The notes: generated by a model from the sequence alone, not told the origin. Positions 6,603 to 13,596 are shown, counted from the stretch's first letter. The stretch is DNA of 14,428 bases from Odoribacteraceae bacterium (GCA_031279175.1 JAITJA010000147.1:1-14428); one strand, 5' to 3'. A program made the numbers and translations.

Positions 6603-7826
6603 ATGAAAGCAGAAACGAAGATATTACACGCGCACTACCCGCTGGAAGACCCGTACGGAGCACTGAACATGCCAGTCTATCACACGGTAGCATACGAGTT
6701 CCAAACCGCCGCGCAAATGGAACTGGCCTTTACCGGTAAGTCGCCGGAACATGTCTACTCGCGGATCACGAACCCTACAGTACAATATTTCGAACAACGC
6801 GTGAAAGCAGCAAGCGGGGCCGCAGACGCGATCGCGTTTAACTCCGGGATGGCTGCCATCGCGAACGTGTTGATCGCGACGGCGCGTGCCGGGGGGAATA
6901 TCGTGACGTCGCCGCACCTCTTCGGGAATACTTTCTCGCTGATCGCCTACACGCTGAAAGACTTCGGCGTGGAACCACGATTCGTCGACCTGACGAATAT
7001 CGAGGAGACGGCGGGACAGATAGACGAGAACACGTGCGTCGTGTTCCTGGAAGTGATCACGAACCCGCAGATGGAGGTTGTCGACCTGAAAGCGCTCTCG
7101 CAGGTGTGTCGCGAGAAGGGCGTGCCGCTCGTCGCCGACACGACGGTAGTGCCGTTTACCGCCTTCCGGGCTGCGGATTTTGGTGTAGACGTGGAGATCG
7201 TCTCCTCGACGAAATACATTTCGGGCGGGGCGACCTCGCTCGGCGGTCTCGTGCTGGATCACGATAGCTTCGACTGGCAACGTTCGCCGAAGCTGCGCGC
7301 GGTGGTGGCGTCTCCCGGCGCGTCGGCCTTCTCGACGAAGATCCGGCGGGAAATCCACCGCAACCTGGGCGCATGCATGACGCCGTACGCGGCACAAGCG
7401 CAAATCAACGGGCTGGAGACGCTCGCGTTGCGATACGAGCGGGCAACGCGGACGTGCCGGGAACTGGCCGCGCGGATGCGGGAGTTGCCGGGGGTGGTGT
7501 CGGTGAACTATCCCGGGTTCGAGGGACACCCGTGTCATGCCACCTCGCTATCGCAGTTCGGTGAGTTCCCGGGCGCTATGTTCACGTTTGACCTCGCGTC
7601 GCGCGAGGCGTGCTTCCAGTTGATCGATCGCTTGCAGTTGATCCGGCGGGCGACCAACCTGTTTGATAATAAAACACTGGCCATTCACCCGGCGAGCACG
7701 ATCTTCGGCACGTTTACCGAGGAGACGCGCCAGCAAATGGAGGTCAGCCAGCAGACCATTCGTATTTCTGTCGGGCTGGAGGACGTGACGGACTTGTTCG
7801 ATGATTTCAAGCAGGCGCTCGCGTAA
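6603..7826 (+). CDS. Cys/Met-metabolism PLP-dependent enzyme (O-acetylhomoserine sulfhydrylase / methionine gamma-lyase family)
   Basis: This 407-residue enzyme is cytoplasmic and of full family length. It uses pyridoxal phosphate on sulfur amino acids: either joining sulfide or thiol to O-acetylhomoserine, or eliminating methanethiol from methionine. Visible motifs are YSRITNPT (52-59), FNSGMAAI (79-86), the Asp179 that contacts the pyridine nitrogen (VADTT), the Schiff-base Lys204 in SSTKYISGG, and the C-terminal AIHPAST (360-366) and RISVGLED segments. The segment that usually carries an active-site Tyr (LYGGT in many relatives) reads HLFGNT, with Phe107. The family cannot be split into synthase and lyase by eye; biosynthetic OAH sulfhydrylase is my slight preference. 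Its stop is one base from the stop of the convergent DUF2752 gene, with no terminator between. Confidence 0.9.
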   Translation: MKAETKILHAHYPLEDPYGALNMPVYHTVAYEFQTAAQMELAFTGKSPEHVYSRITNPTVQYFEQRVKAASGAADAIAFNSGMAAIANVLIATARAGGNIVTSPHLFGNTFSLIAYTLKDFGVEPRFVDLTNIEETAGQIDENTCVVFLEVITNPQMEVVDLKALSQVCREKGVPLVADTTVVPFTAFRAADFGVDVEIVSSTKYISGGATSLGGLVLDHDSFDWQRSPKLRAVVASPGASAFSTKIRREIHRNLGACMTPYAAQAQINGLETLALRYERATRTCRELAARMRELPGVVSVNYPGFEGHPCHATSLSQFGEFPGAMFTFDLASREACFQLIDRLQLIRRATNLFDNKTLAIHPASTIFGTFTEETRQQMEVSQQTIRISVGLEDVTDLFDDFKQALA

Positions 7827-7827
7827 T

Positions 7828-8214
7828 CTATAATCCCTTGTATATGTTCCAGGCCCAGTCGAGGAGGAGCACAACTACCGCCGCGATGATTGCCGGGCGG
7901 CTCCACGGGATCTTGTATATATTCCAGTAGGTAGAGCGGCCGCGGGCGACGTCTATCACGATCCAGCACAGGGAGACGGCCGCGAATAGCGCGACGAGGA
8001 CGGAGAGGGGGTTCATCAGGAGAGCCTCTCTCGCGTGACCATGCAACAGGAGTGTCACTGCACGCGACCCGCCGCAACCCGGGCAAGGATACCCGGTAAC
8101 AAGCTTAAAAGGGCAGGGCGACAAAGGTAATTTGTCGCCCCACAGGTAAAAGGCCGCGGCACCGGCCAGGAGTAAAATAGCGATAGCGGCTTGCCGTCGC
8201 CTGCCTCGGTTCAT
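7828..8214 (-). CDS. DUF2752 membrane protein
   Basis: This 128-residue protein has three hydrophobic segments (about 8-24, 70-90 and 107-124). The signature CPFKLVTGYPCPGCGGSRAV (34-53) and a following helix with HGHAREALLMNP are the hallmark of DUF2752. The family function is unknown; the PCPGCG cysteines suggest metal binding or redox. ATG 8214 follows the TM2 gene's stop with a single base between (TAACATG), which fixes this start and implies a two-gene operon. A longer in-frame start at 8268 would overlap TM2 heavily and is unlikely. Confidence 0.88.
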   Translation of the reverse strand: MNRGRRRQAAIAILLLAGAAAFYLWGDKLPLSPCPFKLVTGYPCPGCGGSRAVTLLLHGHAREALLMNPLSVLVALFAAVSLCWIVIDVARGRSTYWNIYKIPWSRPAIIAAVVVLLLDWAWNIYKGL

Positions 8215-8215
8215 G

Positions 8216-8545
8216 TTAGATAAAATATCTATTGAACTTTCTAAAGTTGTAATTCTTCGTGCGGTCACATGCCGTGAAGATGTCGATGAGATACCATATC
8301 CCGAACCCGCCGCAGGTGATGATCTTGAGGATTCCCAGGCCGATGTCGTCCAGGAAGAATCGTTCCCAGCCGAGGAAGAGCGCGATGAGCAGGATCGTTG
8401 TCGGGTTTTGCAGGTTAAGCATCTGCGTCGTGATAAACTGGTCGTCGGGGAGTTGCTCCAGTTTCTGCTTGATAGCGGGAAGCGCGTCGGGTTTAAACTT
8501 GTCCGCGTGCGCGATGATAAAAAGGTCCACGTGATGTTTTTCCAT
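8216..8545 (-). CDS. TM2 domain-containing membrane protein
   Basis: This 109-residue protein has a hydrophilic N-terminal half (1-47) with a helical segment ALPAIKQKLEQLPDDQF. It is followed by the TM2 domain, two membrane helices (about 49-60 and 67-91) around LGWERFFLDDIGLGILKIIT and GGFGIWYLIDIF. Conserved TM2 features, the G-x-x-RFF turn and the GG-x-G-x-W-Y-x-ID motif, are intact. The role of bacterial TM2 proteins is not known; pairing with DUF2752 recurs in Bacteroidetes. It is the first gene of the pair and diverges from the Fur-family gene. Confidence 0.9.
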   Translation of the reverse strand: MEKHHVDLFIIAHADKFKPDALPAIKQKLEQLPDDQFITTQMLNLQNPTTILLIALFLGWERFFLDDIGLGILKIITCGGFGIWYLIDIFTACDRTKNYNFRKFNRYFI

Positions 8546-8584
8546 GATACTTTGTTTTTAAGTTGCTAAATCTCTTGTCGACGA

Positions 8585-8642
8585 CAAATGTAATGAAAAA
8601 AATGATACTCGTGCATGTGATACATTTTTTCGTGTACATTTG
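8585..8642. promoter_or_regulatory. Divergent promoter region shared by the TM2/DUF2752 pair and the Fur-family gene
   Basis: On the minus strand, TACATTTG (plus-strand CAAATGTA, 8585-8592) is a perfect -7 box 40 nt before the TM2 start. On the plus strand, an identical TACATTTG (8635-8642) lies 12 nt before the Fur-family start. Between them are a direct repeat TGATAC (8603-8608 and 8618-8623) and a TGCA-centred, imperfectly symmetric stretch with GAAAAAA/TTTTTTC arms. The -33 boxes are not clear. The symmetry suggests an operator for one regulator controlling both directions, with the Fur-family protein itself the obvious candidate. Confidence 0.6.
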
Positions 8643-8653
8643 CCTGAAAGATA

Positions 8654-9073
8654 ATGACGCGCATGGAAGAACTTGAACAACGACTCATTGACAGGGGCAT
8701 TCACGTGACGGCCGTACGACTACTCGTCCTCAAGGCGATGTTGAACTACCGGCGGGCCTTCAGCCTGGCGGACCTGGAGGAGGTGCTCGGTAGCGTGGAC
8801 AAGTCGACGCTCTCCCGCGCGATCCGGCTGTTTCACGAAAAACTATTGATCCATAGTATTGACGACGGCTCCGGGTCTGTCAAGTACTCGGTGTGCAGCA
8901 GCGATTGCAGTTGCTGCCTGAATGACTTACACGTTCACTTTTATTGTACCCGCTGCCGGCAAACGCGTTGCCTCGAGCAGATCGCGATCCCTCCCGTGCA
9001 ATTGCCTCCCGGCTTCCGGCTGGAGGCTGTGAACTTCGTGCTCAAGGGGCGGTGCGACAAGTGCCGCTCATAG
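8654..9073 (+). CDS. Fur-family transcriptional regulator
   Basis: This 139-residue metal-responsive repressor has an N-terminal winged helix (about 1-80) with VTAVRLLVLKAML and VDKSTLSRAIRLFHEK as the recognition region. The C-terminal dimerisation/metal domain has HVHFYCTRC (93-101, CxxC C98/C101), C106, and a terminal C134/C137 pair for a structural zinc site. An extra Cys cluster (C81, C85, C87, C88) lies at the domain junction. The metal sensed (Fe, Zn, Mn or peroxide) cannot be read from this. ATG 8654 is used; ATG 8663 is possible. Its last six bases overlap the end of the convergent CorA gene. Confidence 0.88.
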   Translation: MTRMEELEQRLIDRGIHVTAVRLLVLKAMLNYRRAFSLADLEEVLGSVDKSTLSRAIRLFHEKLLIHSIDDGSGSVKYSVCSSDCSCCLNDLHVHFYCTRCRQTRCLEQIAIPPVQLPPGFRLEAVNFVLKGRCDKCRS

Positions 9074-9991
9074 CCACTTCCGCCACTTGAAGAAGAGATA
9101 CCCGACCACGGAAAATAGAATAGAGACGACGATCACGATCGCGAACCCCCAGGCGTTTGTCTCCAGGCTGTTGGGGACGTTCATCCCGTACAAGCTGGCG
9201 ATCAAGGTGGGGAGCATCAGGATGATCGACACGGAGGTCATGCGCTTCATGACGATGTTCAAGTTGTTGGAGATGACCGAGGCGTAAGCGTCCATCGTGC
9301 TGCTCAGGATGTCGCTATAAATGCGGACGGTATCTTGCGCTTGCCGTTGTTCGATCTCCACGTCCTCGACGAGATCCTCGTCAAAGAACTTCCGCTGCAC
9401 TTTCAAGTTCTTCATCCGGCTGAGCAAGTTATCGTTTCCCTGCAAGGAGGTGATAAAGAATACCAGTGATTTCTCGATTTTCAGCAAGCGTTGCAACTCC
9501 TCGTTCCGGATGGAGCGTTCCAGCTCCTTCTCGGCCCTGTTCATCTGGGCGCTGATCTGCTTCAGGTACTTCAAGTACCACACGGACGAGGAGAGGAAGA
9601 CGCGGAAGAGCAAGTCCCACGTGTTACTGATCCGCACGTTTTTCCGGTTGGCGTACTGCACGAAGTCGGGTAGCATCTCGGTATGGTGGTGGCATATCGT
9701 GATAAAGGTATCCCCCTTGATAATAAACCCCAGTGGGATGGTGATGAAGGGGATACTATCGTCCACCTTGTGCGGGATACGCAAGATCATGAGCATCCAG
9801 TCGTCCTCCACCTCGAGGCGCGACCGCTCGTCCACGTCTTCTATATCTTGTAAAAATGATTCCGGGATACCGACCTCTCGCGTCAGGTAGCGGATATCCT
9901 CCTCCGTCGGCATGACCACGTTAATCCAGCAATTCGGCTCCCACTTGTCGACGCGGGTAAAGCCAAGGTTTCCCGTCAGGAAAGTCATCAT
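9068..9991 (-). CDS. corA: CorA-type magnesium/divalent cation channel
   Basis: This 307-residue inner-membrane channel admits Mg2+ (or Co2+/Ni2+) down its gradient. It has a large cytoplasmic domain (1-245) with the alpha/beta N-terminal part and a long helical stalk (QMNRAEKELERSI to IYSDILSS). Two C-terminal membrane helices follow (about 252-268 and 281-300) with the diagnostic GMN at 269-271 in SLYGMNVPN, and a basic tail FKWRKWL. The start is set at 9991 because an AGGAGG (plus-strand complement at 10000-10005) lies 8 nt upstream; an in-frame ATG at 10030 would add 13 residues. The gene is tail-to-tail with the Fur-family regulator. Confidence 0.92.
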   Translation of the reverse strand: MMTFLTGNLGFTRVDKWEPNCWINVVMPTEEDIRYLTREVGIPESFLQDIEDVDERSRLEVEDDWMLMILRIPHKVDDSIPFITIPLGFIIKGDTFITICHHHTEMLPDFVQYANRKNVRISNTWDLLFRVFLSSSVWYLKYLKQISAQMNRAEKELERSIRNEELQRLLKIEKSLVFFITSLQGNDNLLSRMKNLKVQRKFFDEDLVEDVEIEQRQAQDTVRIYSDILSSTMDAYASVISNNLNIVMKRMTSVSIILMLPTLIASLYGMNVPNSLETNAWGFAIVIVVSILFSVVGYLFFKWRKWL

Positions 9992-9999
9992 GATAAAAT

Positions 10000-10005
10000 C
10001 CTCCT
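10000..10005 (-). promoter_or_regulatory. Strong Shine-Dalgarno site deciding the corA start
   Basis: AGGAGG on the minus strand is 8 nt before ATG 9991, followed by A/T-rich spacer bases. Perfect SD sites are uncommon in Bacteroidetes, where many genes lack one, so this both fixes the start and suggests high translation. Confidence 0.65.
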
Positions 10006-10200
10006 TTTGTTTTTGTGAACAGAGGATCATATCGAGATACGCCCCCCGTCCGGGTTAATGTTGTCGGTAATTGTCGTCCATGTTGATTGGAAATTTCAAC
10101 CGCGAAGGTAGATAAAAGTCCCGAGACGCGAAACCGGCGGCGACGTCCGCGGGGGAGGAGGAGGGGGATCTATAGTGCCTGTCGCGTACGGGATTTAATG

Positions 10201-10208
10201 TATATTTG
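10201..10208 (+). promoter_or_regulatory. -7 box of the fucosidase gene
   Basis: TATATTTG is a perfect match to TAnnTTTG, 20 nt before the ATG at 10229. No TTG/TTTG is present at the right distance upstream, so an activator may be needed, or the -33 box is degenerate. Confidence 0.5.
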
Positions 10209-10228
10209 CGTTCAAATGAACACACGAC

Positions 10229-11629
10229 ATGAAAAAGATGATTATCCTACTCGCCGCGGCTCTCGGGTTCGCGTTCGCGCATGACACGCGGCAGGAAAAA
10301 CAAACACGGCCACTACACCAGCTTCAACAAGAGTTTGTCGACTTGCGTTTCGGCATGTTTATCCACTTTAACATCCCCACTTTCATGCAGGAAGACTGGG
10401 CCGACCCGGGAGCACCGGCCGATATCTTTAACCCGACGCGCCTCGATTGCTCGCTTTGGGCCGACGCCGCGCGCGCTGCCAACATGTCCTACGGGTGTCT
10501 GACGACCAAGCACCACAGCGGCTTCTGCATCTGGGACACAAAGACCACCAACTATAACGTGATGAACTCGCCGCTGAAACGGGACGTGGTACGGGAATAT
10601 GTCGAGGCCTTCCGCGCTGCCGGGCTGAAAGTCATGCTCTATTACTCGATCCTCGACACGCGCCACAAGTTACGTCCCGGTTGGATCGCGCCCCGGCACG
10701 TCGAGATGGTCAAGGCGCAACTCCGCGAGCTGCTCACCAATTACGGCGAGATTACCGCCCTCGTCATCGACGGGTGGGACGCCCCCTGGTCGCGCATCTC
10801 TTACGACGAAATCCCCTTCGAGGAGATCTACCTCCTCGTCAAATCCATCCAGCCCGACTGCCTCGTGATGGATCTCAACGCAGCCAAGTATCCCCCCGAC
10901 GCGCTTTATTACACGGACATCAAGTCATACGAGCAGGGCGCCGGCCAGCATATCGCCAGGGAACACAACCGCCTGCCGGCCCTCTCCTGCCTGCCATTAA
11001 ACCGCAACTGGTTCTGGAAAGAAAGCTTCCCGGCAAGCCCCGTGAAAGACCCCGCGACGATCGTCAACGAGAACATCATCCCGATGAACAACGCCTATTG
11101 CAATTTCATTCTAAACGTCGCGCCCAACCGCGAGGGACGCATCGACGATAACGCCCTCGAGGCCCTCCGTGAAATCGGGAAACGGTGGAAAAACGACGGG
11201 CCAACGGCGGCGCTACCTCCCAATCACCTCCCCGTCATCGCCTCCAACCTGGCGAAGGGCCGCCCCGTGGATTCCAGTTGGAGCTTAGACATGCACATCA
11301 TGGATCTCGCCGTCGACGATGATTTCAGTACCGCCTGGGACTCCATCGACGCGGTCAAAAACCCCTGGTTCGAGGTCTATCTCGACGGGGAACAGGCTTT
11401 CAATGCCGTCGTGATCGTCGAAAAGGAAAAACCGCGGATCTCCCGCTACTGCCTGGAATATTTCGACCGCGGCGCCTGGAAACCACTCTTCTCCGGGGAA
11501 AATAACGAGCGCGTCAAGATCCACCGCTTCGACCGCGTCAGCGGGGAGCGCGTGCGCCTGGTCGTGGACGCTTACCGCGAGCTCCCTTCCATCGCGGAGT
11601 TCCAGGTTTACAACGAGCACTCGAGATAA
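10229..11629 (+). CDS. Secreted GH29 alpha-L-fucosidase-like enzyme with C-terminal discoidin-type domain
   Basis: This 466-residue protein has a clear signal peptide (MKKMIILLAAALGFAFA). The catalytic barrel (about 28-325) shows the GH29 order: RFGMFIHFNIPTF (40-52), LTTKHHSGFCIWDTKTT (91-107), SPLKRDVVREYVEAFRAAGL (114-133), MLYYSILD, then the probable nucleophile Asp181 in LVIDGWDAPW. NFILNVAPNREGRID (292-306) is the usual GH29 closing segment. Residues about 335-462 form a beta-rich F5/8-type (discoidin) module, with AVDDDFSTAWDS and ISRYCLEYFDRGAWKPL typical of this fold. Retaining hydrolysis of terminal alpha-L-fucose from host or dietary glycans is the likely role; linkage preference and the acid/base residue cannot be assigned by eye. 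Confidence 0.9.
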   Translation: MKKMIILLAAALGFAFAHDTRQEKQTRPLHQLQQEFVDLRFGMFIHFNIPTFMQEDWADPGAPADIFNPTRLDCSLWADAARAANMSYGCLTTKHHSGFCIWDTKTTNYNVMNSPLKRDVVREYVEAFRAAGLKVMLYYSILDTRHKLRPGWIAPRHVEMVKAQLRELLTNYGEITALVIDGWDAPWSRISYDEIPFEEIYLLVKSIQPDCLVMDLNAAKYPPDALYYTDIKSYEQGAGQHIAREHNRLPALSCLPLNRNWFWKESFPASPVKDPATIVNENIIPMNNAYCNFILNVAPNREGRIDDNALEALREIGKRWKNDGPTAALPPNHLPVIASNLAKGRPVDSSWSLDMHIMDLAVDDDFSTAWDSIDAVKNPWFEVYLDGEQAFNAVVIVEKEKPRISRYCLEYFDRGAWKPLFSGENNERVKIHRFDRVSGERVRLVVDAYRELPSIAEFQVYNEHSR

Positions 11630-11630
11630 A

Positions 11631-11970
11631 CGCGGGGATATCTCTCCCGCGCGGACATCTCTTTATCCTGTCGGGATCTACGCGAGACCATCGTCGTCCC
11701 GTCCGTCCGCGTCTCTTTTCCCGTGGCCGAGATCCCCGGTAACCCCGGGGATACTTGTTATCTACCCCGACGGTCAGCGTGTATACATCGTTTATCCACG
11801 GGCAGAAAACTCCTTTTTGATGACAAATGCCAAATCAAGATGCACTTACACCGGGAAAATCGAGCGCGCGCCTCCCGAATAGTCAATCATGGATCGGGCG
11901 TGTTATTCGGGAGAAAATGAAGGGCCGGGGGTGACTCACTTTATATCTTATATTTTTTTTCCACGAATTG
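11631..11970. other. Gene-poor spacer with three stem-loops between fucosidase and peptide cassette
   Basis: CGCGGG (11631-11636)/CCCGCG (11646-11651) directly follows the fucosidase stop and may end its transcript. ATCCCCGG (11732-11739)/CCGGGGAT (11745-11752) and CTCCCGAATA (11872-11881)/TATTCGGGAG (11904-11913) are further perfect stems. A 35-codon ORF (11827-11934, MPNQDALTPGKSS...) spans the last stem and ends in a basic tail, but it has no promoter or ribosome site I can defend. TTATCCACG (11792-11800) is one base off a DnaA box. Confidence 0.5.
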
Positions 11971-12001
11971 CTTGTATTAAAAATTCCAGTATTTATATTT
12001 G
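11971..12001 (+). promoter_or_regulatory. Promoter of the radical SAM peptide cassette
   Basis: TTG (11972-11974), a 19-nt spacer and a perfect -7 box TATATTTG (11994-12001) form a full Bacteroidetes-type promoter. A T-rich stretch (11949-11960) lies just upstream. The transcript would start near 12008 and run through the small ORF, the radical SAM gene and the Cys-rich ORF to the terminator at 13562-13596. Confidence 0.7.
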
Positions 12002-12042
12002 TAGCCATCTTAAACAGGAGAGGTACTTTTAATAAAAATACA

Positions 12043-12237
12043 ATGGAACAACGTGTTAGAGCGAACAGAACGTGGAGTAATTACAGCGAGACGCCACGCG
12101 GGTCAAAGGCGGGCCTGAAAGGGCAGGCGAGCCGGCGTGATCATTCACGTCCCGGTCAAGGAGGGGAAATAAAACGGGGAAGTCATGTCGGGACGCCGGG
12201 GCAACGGGAAGTAGCGCGGAGTGAACAAAAAGATTAG
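12043..12237 (+). CDS. Small orphan ORF heading the radical SAM cassette
   Basis: This 64-residue frame (MEQRVRANRTWSNYSETPRG...) begins 42 nt after the promoter's -7 box, behind an A-rich sequence (AATAAAAATACA) of the kind that replaces a Shine-Dalgarno in Bacteroidetes. It ends 4 nt before ATG 12242 of the radical SAM gene. It is very hydrophilic, rich in Gly, Arg, Gln and Ser, with no Cys and no hydrophobic segment. It could be a carrier or partner protein of the cassette, a leader whose translation is coupled to the enzyme, or non-coding leader RNA that merely lacks stops. I do not recognise it. Confidence 0.4.
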   Translation: MEQRVRANRTWSNYSETPRGSKAGLKGQASRRDHSRPGQGGEIKRGSHVGTPGQREVARSEQKD

Positions 12238-12241
12238 CGCG

Positions 12242-13387
12242 ATGATACGAAGATTACCTAAAGCCAAGATATGCACGTTATTCGTGACACACGGGTGCAA
12301 TTTAAACTGCGTTTATTGTTTCGAGAAATTCAAAGATCCCGGGAAAAACATGCCCCTGGAGCTGGCAAAGAAGATCATCATCGAGGAGGTCGAGAAAGTA
12401 AAACGATCCGAGGTCAATGACTCCTTGAAGATAGATCTTTTCGGGGGCGAGCCGTTAATGAACTTCCCGTTTATCAAGGATTTCACGGAGTGGGTACTGA
12501 AAAGCGTCGACATCCCCTTCATCATCTACGCGACGACCAACGGCACCCTGCTTGACAAGGAAAAACAGCGCTGGTTTCGCGAGCACAAAGACGATTTTGT
12601 ACTGGTCATGTCCGTGGACGGTGATTCCGGGATGCAAGAGGCCAACAGGGGGGTACTCCTGGAGCAGTTACCCGTGGAATTCGCGCGCGAATTGTGGCCC
12701 GACCAGCCCTTGAAGATGACCATCTCGAGGCACTCGATCAAGACGGTATCGAAAGGGATGATCTCCCTGGTACAGAAAGGATACTTGGTTGACGCCCGTC
12801 TCGCCCAGGGGGAGAACTGGGAGCGGGAGGACGCCATCCATTACCGGAGGGAGTTAGAGACGATCGCGCGCTTCTTCATTGAAAACCCGCGTTACCAGCC
12901 GCCCTCGTTGTTCACGAAATTACACGGTAACGTCCTGACAGCCGGCACGCCCGTTCAATATTGCGGGACGGGCACGAACATGACCGCCTACGACGTCGAC
13001 GGGAAGGCATACCCGTGTCATCTCTTCTCTCCCATCGTGTTAGGACGTGACGCGCGCGGGGATCTTGATAAAATCAATTTCCGCGACCCGGCGGAGTTAA
13101 CCGACCCGGAGTGCGCCGGTTGCAAGTTAGAGCGGGTATGTCCCACGTGCGTGGGGTACAACTATTTCACGCGCGGGAACGCGCGGACGAAGGACAAATC
13201 CATGTGTTGGTTAATGCTGGAAGAGGCGCGAGTCACCAGCGCGTTCCAAATCAACTACTACATGCAGAAAAAACACGCCCTGGCGGACGAGGAAATATTG
13301 AAATTAAAGGCATCTCTCAAAGTACACGAGATCACCAGAGACCTCGACTTCGGGAGCGAGTTAATCAATCATATTGTTGAACATTAA
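12242..13387 (+). CDS. Radical SAM/SPASM peptide-modifying enzyme (predicted RiPP maturase)
   Basis: This 381-residue enzyme has the radical SAM motif C19-x3-C23-x2-C26 (GCNLNCVYCFEK) near the N-terminus, binding the cluster that cleaves S-adenosylmethionine. GGEP (68-71) binds the SAM amino group. The C-terminal SPASM domain has the seven-Cys pattern: C241-x12-G-x4-C259, then C291-x2-C294-x5-C300-x2-C303 and C322, enough for two auxiliary [4Fe-4S] clusters. The same build is found in enzymes that cross-link peptides (sactipeptides, ranthipeptides, SCIFF, PqqE) and in anaerobic sulfatase maturases. The Cys-rich ORF 12 nt downstream, and no sulfatase nearby, favour a peptide substrate. I see no clear separate RiPP-recognition (RRE) domain; residues 135-230 are the least assigned part. 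GTG 12221 is an alternative start that would overlap the preceding ORF by 17 nt. Confidence 0.92.
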   Translation: MIRRLPKAKICTLFVTHGCNLNCVYCFEKFKDPGKNMPLELAKKIIIEEVEKVKRSEVNDSLKIDLFGGEPLMNFPFIKDFTEWVLKSVDIPFIIYATTNGTLLDKEKQRWFREHKDDFVLVMSVDGDSGMQEANRGVLLEQLPVEFARELWPDQPLKMTISRHSIKTVSKGMISLVQKGYLVDARLAQGENWEREDAIHYRRELETIARFFIENPRYQPPSLFTKLHGNVLTAGTPVQYCGTGTNMTAYDVDGKAYPCHLFSPIVLGRDARGDLDKINFRDPAELTDPECAGCKLERVCPTCVGYNYFTRGNARTKDKSMCWLMLEEARVTSAFQINYYMQKKHALADEEILKLKASLKVHEITRDLDFGSELINHIVEH

Positions 13388-13399
13388 AAACAAAAGGTC

Positions 13400-13540
13400 A
13401 TGAATGTACCAGAATCCTTGTTTTTAGAAGCGACCGCCTTGGTTCAATCCAGGGAAGTGCCGGAAGCGTCACGCGGCGTGTATGCCTGTGGCTGTTTCGG
13501 GTGTGGCCTGGGCTGCGCGGGAACGGTAGGAATGGATTAG
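13400..13540 (+). CDS. Candidate Cys/Gly-rich RiPP precursor peptide
   Basis: This 46-residue ORF starts 12 nt after the radical SAM stop, with AAAAGG 2 nt before the ATG. It is short enough to be missed by gene callers. Residues 1-26 (MNVPESLFLEATALVQSREV then PEASRG) look like a leader: helical, acidic, with a hydrophobic face. Residues 27-46 form a core, VYACGCFGCGLGCAGTVGMD, with four Cys (30, 32, 35, 39) separated by one, two and three residues, and seven Gly. No double-glycine cleavage site precedes the core; R25-G26 at the junction could be a protease site. Cys next to Gly and Ala residues is what a thioether-forming radical SAM/SPASM enzyme would act on. A small metal-binding peptide is the alternative. 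The strong terminator right after it supports its being the last gene of the operon. Confidence 0.72.
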   Translation: MNVPESLFLEATALVQSREVPEASRGVYACGCFGCGLGCAGTVGMD

Positions 13541-13561
13541 ATTGCCCGTCCATTTCGCGGT

Positions 13562-13596
13562 AAGGTCCCGGTTCAAATCTTGACCGGGGCCTTTTA
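13562..13596 (+). terminator. Rho-independent terminator of the peptide cassette
   Basis: AAGGTCCCGG (13562-13571) pairs with CCGGGGCCTT (13584-13593) with one T-G pair. The stem is extended inside by TCAA/TTGA (13573-13576 with 13580-13583) with a single bulged T, leaving a 3-nt loop. TTTT (13592-13595) follows. It is 21 nt after the Cys-rich ORF. Confidence 0.82.

Noticed and set aside
11792..11800. DnaA box (TTATCCACG)
   Set aside because: A single site with one mismatch is expected by chance and there is no cluster or dnaA gene; noted only because rpmH and the repeat array are nearby.
12119..12172. Remnant of ribosomal protein S21 (frame reads VIIHVPVKEGK then stop)
   Set aside because: Only about seven residues resemble the S21 start, with an extra His and an immediate stop; chance is the simpler explanation.
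12043..13540. Anaerobic sulfatase maturase system
   Set aside because: The enzyme architecture would allow it, but no sulfatase is in the window and a Cys-rich short ORF is directly coupled, so a peptide substrate fits better.
13561..13596. tRNA-like T-arm (GGTTCAAATC)
   Set aside because: There is no acceptor, D or anticodon arm around it and no CCA end; the sequence folds fully as a terminator hairpin.
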